NCBI GenBank assembly: GCA_016858145.1
Contig: JAEHOE010000034.1
Span: 806,001-870,000 of the forward strand
Reading direction: 5' to 3'
DNA: 64,000 nucleotides
From: Edaphochlamys debaryana
Lineage: Eukaryota > Chlorophyta > Chlorophyceae > Chlamydomonadales
Within the stretch, counting starts at the first letter, position 1; the number at the start of each line of letters is the position of its first letter. This document shows, in pieces, positions 1-10,100 of the stretch. The notes under the pieces are model-generated. The model was not told where the DNA came from. It did no database searches and saw only the letters and a program-made list of their open reading frames with translations. A program made the position numbers and the translations under genes.

Positions 1-925
1 CGCCGGAGGTCGGACGCCCCGCAGTTGCCGGCGGGTCCCTAAATGTGCCTTGCCCACAAGTGCTGGTGCACGTTTGTGCGAGTGCGGGGCAAAGGACAGG
101 GCGATGACGATGTCGTGGAGTAGAGGGTGCAAGGATGCCTGGAGGATTGAAGAAGGTGCGAGACAGCACCAATGCGTGGTGCCGGCGGGGCAAGCCCCTG
201 GCCTCCAGTGGCTCATAAATGGGTCATACTGGGTGCTCGGTGTGAGGGCTTGTTGCGTGCCTGGTGTGACGGAGCTCAGCCGCGGGCACAGGTGCCCTCT
301 CCGGACGCGTTGACTGGGCCAAAGTTAAGGTCTATACTGGTAGTGTATCTGTATCTGTGGGCAGAATCTGCAGTACTACAACTCTTTTGGAGCCCCTCCA
401 TGCTCCATCTGTTAGTCCCCCCACGGGTACCTGCCAGCCACCTTCGCTTCTGGAGCCCACCGATTACCCACTGAGCCCAGCCCAGCCCAGCTCGCCCACA
501 CAAGTCCCCAGCCCACCAGTAAAGCGCGTAGGTTCACGCGTGAGTTGTGCCCGATGGGACTATCGGCACCCCGCATCTGGGGCTTCTTGGGTGGCTTAGG
601 GCAAGGCCGTGCATTGTGGTCACGGCCCTCGAACTTACGTGGGTCGAGGCCGCCCAGCCTCAGGCCCCCAAGCTGCAAGCTGGAAGGGGCTACATGCGCA
701 GGGCGGGACTCGGTTGGGGGCGCATGACGTTTGTATGCTCCAGGGACGCAGCACCCCACCCAACCCCTTGCGCACTCGCTTGCCTGGCACCCCTGTTCTT
801 AACCCCACCCCACTCCGCCCCGGCAGGTCAACCCGCCCACCTCCCGCATCGTCGAGCCCCCCCAGACCACGGCCGCCGTGCTGGGCTGCGGGGCTGGGCG
901 CCTGCGCCTACCTGGCAAGCCGTAG
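1..925. other. left edge, no gene resolved
   Basis: No convincing exon was found here. The open frames are short and do not read like protein on either strand. A frame at 827-925 looks exon-like and has a good acceptor (CGGCAG at 821-826), but it ends in TAG at 923-925. It is either intron sequence or a broken exon of the gene that ends at 1219. Confidence 0.4.
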
Positions 926-1219
926 TACGTGGCCAGCTACTGGGAGTACCAGAGGGTCAACTGGACGGGGCACGGGGGCAAGGAAGGAGCTAGGTTGTTG
1001 TGCGCTGTCCATAGTCAGCATGCCTTGATTCCCTTCCATAATGCCGCTGCACCCTTCCCTCTCCCTTCCCTCGCCCTGCCCCGCTGTCAGGACCAGCTGG
1101 GCGCCGAGCTGCCCCCCGCCACCTACGAGCGGCTGTTCGGGGAGCTGCCCCGCTCGGCGGCGGCAGGGCAGGCGGCGGCGGCGGAGCGGCAGCGGCGGCG
1201 GCAGCAGCGGGAGGCTTAA
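926..1219 (+). CDS. 3' end of an unidentified gene
   Basis: Two exons can be supported. Exon 926-955 encodes YVASYWEYQR and ends in a GT donor. Exon 1091-1219 follows a pyrimidine tract and CTGTCAG, stays in phase 0, and starts DQLGAELPPATYERLFGEL. The C-terminus is rich in Ala, Gln and Arg and ends in TAA at 1217-1219. The 30-base exon would use the AG of CCGTAG (920-925) as acceptor; otherwise the exon starts at 827 and contains an in-frame TAG. I do not recognise the family. The upstream part lies in an unresolved stretch or outside the window, so treat this as a partial model. Confidence 0.45.
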   Translation, partial: YVASYWEYQRVNWTGHGGKEGARLLCAVHSQHALIPFHNAAAPFPLPSLALPRCQDQLGAELPPATYERLFGELPRSAAAGQAAAAERQRRRQQREA

Positions 1220-1734
1220 CGCCGGGCCCAGTTGGCGGCAGGGGCAGGGGGGGCAGCAGGTAGGGGCAGGTGCTGCGGGGATAGGGGATGCGCCTGGCAC
1301 CGGCTGGTTGTTGGCACGAAGGGCTGCCAGGCGAAGAGCGAGGCGCTGGGGTGACGGAGGTGGGCCGAGCCCCCGCGAATTACACAAGCTGCTGAGCGCG
1401 TCTGTCCTAGAGTTAGAGCGAATCAAGCGCTGGGATGAGCTGGACCACGCATTCATCTCGGGGCTTGGGTTTACCACTGCGTCCTTCTTGCCTAGAGCCC
1501 TACCGTCGTAGGTGCTGCTTTCTCCCTGCTTCCTTGCATGACCATCGTCCTCCAGGCAACACAATGCCGATCTAAAAATTGGTTTGTAGGCTTGCACAGT
1601 ATGCACATACGATCCCACCACACGCGTCCCGCTCCTCGCTCTTGCCTTGAAAGCTGCTGCCATACCGCCTGAACGCCATGGCGAGGTGAGGGGCCCACAC
1701 GCCCCGCCGCCAAGCCCCTCGCTACCCCTCCTAA
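1220..1734. other. convergent 3' region
   Basis: This is the space between two convergent genes, the one ending at 1219(+) and the one ending at 1735(-). It holds their 3' UTRs. A TGTAA signal on the minus strand is annotated separately. Nothing else is seen. Confidence 0.5.
1380..1384 (-). terminator. TGTAA polyadenylation signal
   Basis: The minus strand reads TGTAA, the usual Chlamydomonas polyadenylation signal, about 350 bases after the stop of the ankyrin-type gene at 1735. The distance is normal for these algae. Not verified by transcripts. Confidence 0.4.
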
Positions 1735-3631
1735 TCAGTACCAGTGGTCATGTCCCCGCTGCTCCCAGTAGTCGGGCCCTCGCCATGACCCGCCCCAGCA
1801 GTCCTCCCGGTCCTCCGCCGCCCACGTGCTGCTCCGCCGCGGTCCCTGCGCCTCCGCCGTAGCGCGAACCCACGCCCCAACCTCGGCGCCACTGCTCCCC
1901 CGCACCGCCGCCACCGCCTCCCACCAGTCGTGGGGCGCGGGACAGCCCTCCTCCAGCATCCACTGCAGCACCGAAAGCGGGACGCCCTTGCGCAGGGCTT
2001 GCAGCACGAGGCTGGAGCGGTTGGGCGGGCCGAGCGACACGCCCGCGCGCTTGAGCACGGGCAGCAGGCGCCAGTCCCTCTGGTTCACGGCTTCGCCATA
2101 GGGTCCGCCGTTTGTCTGGGGCGGCACGGGAGGCAAGGGCAGGGCACGAGTGGGTGCGAGCGGTTGGAGCAGGAGTGCGTCTCGGAACAGGTGCGCTTTC
2201 GGGGGGAGCGTGGGGTGCTGTAAGGCGTGGTCGTACCGGCTTGGGGCAGTTCAGCTCCGTCAGCACATCCACGGCCGCCTCGCAGCCCGACTCAACCGCC
2301 TTGGCCCACGCGCCCTTGGCGCCGCGGCCCCCATGGACGGACAGCCAGCGCATGGCCTCCGGGCTTCCGGACTTGGCGGCCGAGACAAACAGCTCCGGCT
2401 CGAGGTTGCACTGCACAGTTGCTCCAGTTGCAGCGGCCTCGTCCCACGCCCACTGCAGCGCGCCCGCCTGCCCGCCCTCCGCCGCGGCCTCGAAGACCCC
2501 TGGCAGGCTGCAAGCCCAGCCCGCCCCTGTCAGCAGTCGCAGAGCCTCCACGTGTCCGGACCGGGCGGCGGTCTCGAAGGCGCGCTGCCGCGCGCTTTCG
2601 TCGTCCGCTGCCGCACCCTCCGCAAGCAGCCAGGCCAGAGCGGCCGTGTTCCCGCGAGCTGCTAGAGCGGGGAGGGTGTAGCAGCAGGGACGGAGACCCG
2701 CGCGTTTCAGCCACTCAAACCGCTCCAGCACGTCCCCACTGCAGGGTAGCTCTGCGACCTCTCTGTAGCTGCTCGTGCTCAGGGACACGCCGCGCTCGAT
2801 CAGGAACTCGGCCTTGGCCTGCCAGTCCCGTTTGCTAACCAGGGCGTTGCTCAGCACCTCGCGGAGCTCCCACCCCTCGGGATCGTTTGCGGGGTCCGGC
2901 AGCTCTGTGCGCTCCCACATCCGCTGCGCGGTCTCCAGGCTGCAGCCCCTGAATGCGGCCTCGCAAATCCCGCTGTACCGCCCGAGGGACCCGTCGTACG
3001 GCTGCGCCATCGCCAAGAGCCACTCCATGAGGCTCTCGTGTCCCTCGCGGGCAGCTGACTCCGCGGCGTAGGCCGTTGACTCCTTGGCCTCGTATGAACC
3101 GGCCTCCAGGCACCAGTCCACCACCGACTGCTCGCCGCCGCCGGCGGCCGCGCTGAGGAGTGGCCGCCAGTCCAGTCTGCCCTCGAACCGGCACGGGTCC
3201 GTCAGCCAGCGGCACGCCCTGAGGTTGCCGCCCCTGGCAGCATCCTCGACGAGCTGCTGGTTGGGGGGCGCATCCGCTGCGGCCAGGACGGCCTCGAGGT
3301 CCGCGACATCTGAGCAGCATCTGGCCGCGATGCCGACCACGCGCCCCCGACGCTCACGCATGAGCAGAGCATAGGACTCGCGGCGCTTCCAGCGCGTCAC
3401 GAAGATGGCCTTCACCGCCCATTCCGGAAGCTGCTCCTCCAGCTGCACAGCCTTGAAACGCTCGAACAGATCCGCGACCTCGCGGTTCACGAAGCGGAGG
3501 CACGCCACCTCGTTGGAGCTGAGGTGGCGTGCTATGCACTCGGCTATCTCAGAAATGAGCACTCGGGAGGTGTCCGTCGAGGGAAGCCCCGGCACACGAT
3601 CTTGGTGCTCCAGCGTTTCTGTCTGCAGCAT
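1735..3631 (-). CDS. F-box-like / ankyrin-type repeat protein
   Basis: Two exons (3631-2237 and 2115-1735, phase 0) give a 591-residue protein. The single intron runs from donor GTACGA to acceptor CCCAG, and both junctions keep the frame. Residues about 20-70 form an F-box-like segment (ISEIAECIARHL, then a basic helix) of the kind seen at the start of many volvocine repeat proteins. Residues about 110-560 contain repeated helical units with motifs such as GNTAALAWLLAEGA, SGHVEALRLLTGAGW and GNLRACRWLTD, matching degenerate ankyrin repeats. The likely role is a substrate adaptor or scaffold; no catalytic motif is visible. Reading straight through the intron gives an artificial 627-residue frame with an Arg/Pro-rich tail, which I do not accept. 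Confidence 0.8.
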
Positions 3632-4506
3632 GTCTGCTAGTGAATGATGATACTAGGGGTTGAGGGGAAGCGGAGAGGGTGGCATGCATATGTGTGGGCA
3701 CAGATAAGAGCCCTCATCATCCAAAGACCCATGCATGCTGCCCCTTGCCGCCCACCAGCCAAGCGTGTCCGCTCCCGGCCACACACCCAACGGCGCTTCC
3801 CCACCGACCCCAGCTCAATCTCACACCGATGCCCCAGTACCCATCCGTCCTCACGATCAACTGTCGGCAGATCTCCCACAGCGAGGCAGCATCCCAGTCT
3901 CCTCGCGTTGCCCCATCCTCGAACAAAGTCGACACAAGTGCTGCTACCGATCCGCTAACCCACAGCAAAGCAGACAGAGCCACCCCGTTGCACTTTCATC
4001 TTGCCACCACAGTTCGTAAGCACTTTCTGCTTCAGTGTGATACTCACGCCTACCATTGCGACACGCCGCCCCCCAAAGTGCATGAGTAACGCATCAACCC
4101 AGCCAGCACAGACCCCCCACAGTGCCCACCCGCTGTCCTCAACCCAGGTGCGCTTTCCCGCAGGCGTGCCTCACGCTTCATCCATTCGCTTCGTCCTGCC
4201 ACTTCCGCATCCAAATCCCGTCGCGGGATCGCCACTCGCCACAATGTTGACGACAGCCCCCAAGAATTTGATCTGGACACCGTTGAAGCAAACATGCAGA
4301 CACGGACACCTTCTGGACCCCGCCGCAGCCAACATGGCCGGAAGGCAGCCCCAGGAGGCGGTTGTGGTAGCAACTAGTAACAGCCGTCCCGCGGCGCTGC
4401 GGCATCCCGTGGCATCCCGGGGCGTGGGCATGACTCTTCATACCCAGACCTCATCTCCCCTCACCCCCCTGCGCCTCTGCACCACCGTCTGCCTGTCCCT
4501 CGTCGT
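3632..4506. other. intergenic, no gene seen
   Basis: This stretch lies between the start of the ankyrin-type gene and the stop of gene A, both on the minus strand. It should hold the promoter of the first and the 3' UTR of the second. The frames are poorly coding and no TGTAA was found on the minus strand. Confidence 0.5.
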
Positions 4507-7161
4507 TTAGCCGGACGTCTCGTTCTTGGGTGGCAGCTCCGCCGCCGCCGCGGACTGCTGCTGGCAGCGGGTGGCCTCCTGCCGCAGGTCCTCAAAGACC
4601 TCCCGAATCTGGACGGGAACAAGAATGTCCAGGGATGCAATCAAGGGACCGCATTCAGATACTGGTGTTGACAACAATGTCAGGGGCTGGGAACCGGGGG
4701 AAATTTGGCCGAGGTTGCGGCCACTGCCCCTCACGGCCCGACAGGAGCTCGAGTTGGGGCTGCGTGAAGGCGCGCTGCTGGGCTGCTGTGCCACGGCATG
4801 GCGCGACCCACCTCCTCCTCGTCGCCTGCCTTGGCCGCGGATGCCAGGGTGAGGTAGGTCATCTTTATGTAGTTCTCCTTGTTGGCCGCCTAGAGGTTGC
4901 GTGGAGGTAAGAGGGCACGTGAGAATGCAGCTACTACAGTAACGTAAGATAGTCGGTAAGCAGCAAGCGACAGAGCACGGCGACACAACGCACGTGGGGA
5001 TGAAGGTAGGGTGCATTTAGGCGAAGGAAGGCGTTGGGACTAATTATTGTGACGACGGTTAACGGCGGCCGACATAGGCCCCTGGCTTCCATCTGTCACT
5101 CTCCCTGTCCCGCCTCCCTCCGTACGAACCATCCTATCACCCGCTCTCCCCTTCCAAGTCCCCCCCCCCACCTGCAGCTGCCTCAGCGCCTTCCGCACCG
5201 CCCGCTGCTCCTCCGCCGGCAGCGGCACCTGCTCCATGAGCCCGATCAGGCCCCGCGTCATCTCCATGACGTCACTCAGCGTCTGACTCATGAAGCGGAA
5301 GCGACTGTCGCCCCAGCCCTGCTCGGCAGACGAAGCGCCGGCGTTGCCGCTTCGCTCCGCGCCCCCGCCGCTAGTTGCTAAGAGCCCGGAGCCCGCCGCC
5401 GCGCCGCCGCTGCCGCGGCGCCCGAGCCCGCCGGTGCCCCCACGCGCCTCCTCCTCCCCGCCCAGGCCCGCGCACGAGACCGAACCCCGGCCTCCGCTGC
5501 TGGCGGCGGCTGCGTCGACGGCGGGAGCGGGGGCTGCTGCTGCTGCGACGGCGGTGGTCTGGGGGCTGAGTCGGCGGTTGGAGAAGGGCGCGAGGCTGGG
5601 CTGCAAGGGGTCCAGTGGGGCGGGGTGCTGCGTGGAGGCACCAGGGCCCGCACTGACGGCGGCGATTGCGGTGCCGGCGGATGCAGAGGGGTCGTCGGTG
5701 CGAGGGCGCTTTGGCGGCTGGGGAGGAGGGCAGGCCAGGGAAGGGCCGTGGAGGGGCAAGGCAGGGTTCAGGCGAAGTTAGGAAGCACATAGGCGACGCA
5801 AGATGGGTAACAGCAGGTCCCCAACGGTGTCGCGTCAAAGGGGTCTGCCCAACCAACAGCAGGCGACTGACAGTCTCTTCTTGAAGCGCTGCGCCCTTAG
5901 GGCATTGCTTGGAACCCGGCCTTCCCCCGCCCTGTGCTACGCCCCTGCCATCCCCAGTCCATGTACGGCACGTACGGCACGTACGGAACTGACCGGCTGC
6001 TGCCCTGCCTCTGGGTCTGGCTTGACAGGCGAAGCCGCCGCCTCCCCGGCACCCGGAACCGGGGCCGGGGCAGGTACGGCCGCCCCGGGGTGTACCGCGG
6101 AGGCGCCGACTGAGGGCGTGGTCGGCAGGGACCCGGGCGGAGGCGGCCCGGGCGCCACCTCATACACCCCCGGGTGGCCGTGTGGGGGCGGGTAGCCGGC
6201 ATAGTGCGCCTACAGGGGAAGGGCAACCGAGCAAGGCGTAACTTCGGTCTGAGGGCTTGATCACAGGGGAACAGGGCAACAGGGGAAGGCCAGCAAGCAA
6301 GGCGCCGCCGTCCCCCACTACGGTGTACGGTGTGGTAAACACACGTGCGGTATGCAGGCAAGTGTTGACAGCAATGGTGGAGTGACGGCCTCTCACCCAA
6401 GCCCTGAGCCAAGTCCCCCCACGCTCCTTCTGCTCACCGCATACGCCCCCTGTGGCATGGGCGCGGCGTGCGGGTGGTAGGCGTACGGGTGCGGCTGCCC
6501 GTACGCGTCGGGCGCCACGTGCACCGGTACGGCGTAACCGGCGGGCGCGTACGTCGCGTAACCGTACGGCCCTTGCGGCGGCGGTTGGTGCTGCGCGTGG
6601 TATGCTGCGGCCGCCGCGCGCTGGTGCTGCGCCACAGCCGCAGCATACGCGGCCTGCTGCTGCTGCTGCGCCTGCTGTGCCTGCTGCGTTGAGTGTTGTT
6701 GCTGCTGCTGTTGTTGGTGTTGTTGTTGTTGTTGCGGCGTCCCGACGAACTGCTTCTGAAGGTGCTCCTGCACGTAACGCTGCTTGAGGTGCTGTGCGAT
6801 GGCTACCGCGTTGGCCTCCAGGGTGGCATCGTAGTGCAGGGCCTGCGGGGTGTGGAGGACAGCAGGGGAGGAGGGGCGGGCAAGTGGCGTGCGTGCCCGT
6901 AAGCTGGGCAAATGCGCGGCATGAGGAGAGGATGCGCTGTGGTTCGCGCTGTAGTTCAACAACCGGCGACATCAAGCATAAACTCGGCAGGGGGACCCGC
7001 GCCGCGCAACATGGCCCCGCTTCCCGCCCCTCCGTCGCACCTTGAGCACCTCTGTGACCGCGCCCTTGCGGTCCCCCGCGTCGTACCGCTGCCGCTGCTC
7101 CGCGCTCATGACCTTGACGGCGGCCTGGTTGCGGGCCTTGGCGTCAAGGGCGGAGTTGGTG
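4507..7161. repeat. inverted segmental duplication, left copy
   Basis: This is the 3' third of gene A, the inverted partner of 20514-22322. Gene A has an extra exon (6209-5994) and a longer Gln-rich exon (6842-6438) not matched in the other copy. The introns between matching exons are mostly unalignable by eye, except for the stretch just before the 121-base exon. Confidence 0.8.
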
Positions 7162-10100
7162 CTGGGGGGTTTGAGGGCGGATGGGGGGAGTTGGGATGGC
7201 AGGGTGGGTGGGAAGGGCTGGGTGGGTGGGTTTTCCCCACAGTTCGCCGGCTGGAAGATGCGGCTGAAGCAGGCGCACCGCTGAGCGCCCCCGCCTGGCC
7301 TGGTGAGTGCGCCCCCAACAATCTGCTTCACTCGTTGCTTTTCTCGTTGCATTACCGGCTAGTGGGCCAGACCCGGCTAGCTGCACGCTGCACTGACCCC
7401 CATCACTTGACCCCCATCACTTGACCCCCATCGACCCACTGTGACCCCGTCGCTGTGACCCCCTGCGAGCCAGGCCCAGTGCACGGCACCGAACCGCGCG
7501 CCACGGGACGCGTGGTCGAGGGCACTCACGAGGGGTCGTCTTCCAACACGGGGGAGAAGGTGCCCATGAGCCGCGGAGTGCGCTGCTGCGGCGGCGGCGC
7601 CGCCTCGCCGCCACCCACCGCCGCTGGCGCCGCCACCTCAGCCGCCGGCAGCGCTGCGGGCGCCGGTGCGGCTTCAGCGGGGTAGAGAGCGGCGGGGTCG
7701 ACGGGGACGGCCGCGGCGTCGGCAGCACCTGCAAACACCGCCGCCGCCGCCCCCGCCGCGAGTTGGGCCTGCAGCGCCGCTACCATTTGAGCCTCAGCGT
7801 CGGCCGCTGTCGCCGCCGCTGGCACTGCTGGCGACGGCGCCCGCGGCAGCGCTGCTGCCGCCGCCGCCGCTGCCGCCGCCGCCGCTGCGCAAGTCTGCTG
7901 CCGGTGGCTGAAGGGCGGCGGTCCGATCAGGGGGTCCTCCGACGGCGCCTTGCCGCCAGCAGCGGCGCCGTCGGCGGAGCTCTGGCTGCCGCTGCCGCCA
8001 CCCGCCGCCGCCAGTGTCCGTCGGCTGACTGCCTGCGCCTTCGGCCCCGCACCTGACGAGGCGGCGCTCACACGCCCTGTCATGATTGCCTCTGTGAGGA
8101 GGGGCCGGGCCCACAGAGAGAAACGGTTGAGGGGCGTGAACTGCATGCCGGTAGGTGGACTGAAGGCAAGCCGGGATGGCATGCTTGGCTTCGGCGGGCT
8201 GGACGGAGCGAGGAAAAGGCAAGCATGAGATGCTACGACACCGTTCCCGGCCCCCCAGCAACGCACCTTTGGAGGCGGGGGTGGCAGAGGCTGCGAAAAA
8301 CAGCGGCAGAGCCTGCAGGGGCCGACCCAGATCGTGGAGCATGTGCGGTTGATAGGTACCGTATAGAATGCAAGGTACCGAGGATACATTGCCCGCGCTC
8401 GGAGGCTCTGCAGGCCTTCTCATATCGCCTGGCCCTTTATGGCCGAGCTTCCCCACAAACAACCGCAGCCGCGCCCCCACCTGGACGTGCCGCTGTTCCC
8501 CACGGGCCCCGACCGGTAGAGCGCCCGGTGCGGGCGCTGGGGCGTGAGTCGGTGGGGGGGGCAGGGCGTGAGGGGGCCGCTGGGTCTCGTCATGGCCTCA
8601 CCGCATGGGACTGCTCTCCGTACACGGTACACCCCGTCCTGCACCCATTATGTACGTGCGGTTACAACCCAGCCACACGTGTCCGTACACCCCCCCTTCC
8701 AGTTATCCCATGATGACACCCAGTACTCCACCCGATGCCCCCCACCCCCACAGTCTCTATCCCATGGCTGCACTCACCCGTTTCCCCAAAGTGGAGAAAG
8801 TTGGCAGCGAGGTGTACCGGCTCCGCGGCGCCGCCGGGATCGTGGTCGTACAGCAGCTGCGGTTGGCGGTTGGCAGTTGGCAGATTACCACTCACGAGAA
8901 AGTACCAGACCAAGCTAGGATGCCCCTGCCAAACAGGCCCAAGCCCTGCCCTCACGTTTCTGCACCCCTTCACGGCATGCTTGCTACAGCTGACGCACCT
9001 CGTGCTCCCCCGTGTCGGCGTTGTACGACACCACGGTGGCGGGCCGCCAGGTGCCGTACTCGTTCCAGGGCTTACTAAGGAACTCGGAGAAGTGGTACAC
9101 GTGGCACTTGCGCCCCAGCAGGCCCCCGCCGCCGGCCTCCTCCCCGCACATCCTCATGACATCCAGGAAGCGAGCCTGGGTGCGTGGGGGGGCCCGTTTT
9201 GGGTTGAGGGGGTGCCAATCGTGCCACGTGCCAAGATCCTTGTACCAGAGCCCCGGGTCGTCCCACAGAGCTCCTCGTTCCAGTAAGCCCTGTGCTGCTC
9301 CAAGAGGACAAGGTGTCCACACCTGCAGTCCTGTGCGGTACCTTTCGGCCCCGGCCAGGCCGGGCCCTGCTTTCAGTCCCACGCTCTAGAGTCCAAGAGA
9401 GCCCGCCGTGCCGCTCACCTCGTCGGCGCGTGCCAGTGTTGAGCCGCACCGCACGCCGCCCCACACCCTGCGCTTCAGCGCCGCCGCGTCGGGCACCCGC
9501 ACGACCGCCTTGGGCCCCCCGCCGCCGCCCGCGGCGGAGGGCGGCTCGGCCGCCGCATCCGCGCCGTTGGCGCCCTCGTGACCGTTGGCTGAGGTCGTTG
9601 GGGAGGCCGTTGGGGAGGCGGTTGGGTCGATCACGAGTTCATTGCCCGAGGCGTGCTGGTAGAAGTGGGCCAGGGGCATCTGCGGGGAAGTTTGGGGGCC
9701 GGGGCCGGGGTAAATGAAGACGACTCGTCGTGCGGGGGGTGTCGATGTGGTCCCGTAGGATACGGACCGGTGCACAACGGGCCCCCCCATGGCCATGATC
9801 AACACTGCGGCACGCGAGGACGCGGGCCCAGCCGCCCAAGCGCACCTTGTGCGGCCCTGCACGTGTGCCGCCCTCCCTGCCCCTCCCTCAACGCCCTCTC
9901 CACCGTAGCCTCCCCCTCCCGCCCCTCCTCCCCCCGCTCACGTATCCCGGCAGCTGCTGCAGCCCGCACTCCGCGCACAGGCAGCGCACCAATAGCATCT
10001 CGGGGTCAGAGGTGCGGCCTGGGGGGCACGAAGGGGGTGGGTGGGTGGGTGGGTGGGTGCGAAGAGGGGTGACGGCGAGCAGGGGCGCAGGGGGTTGAGG

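Noticed and set aside
1748..2236. C-terminal part of the 627-residue frame
   Set aside because: It reads through the intron and then the last exon in the wrong frame; splicing 2237 to 2115 gives a better repeat protein.
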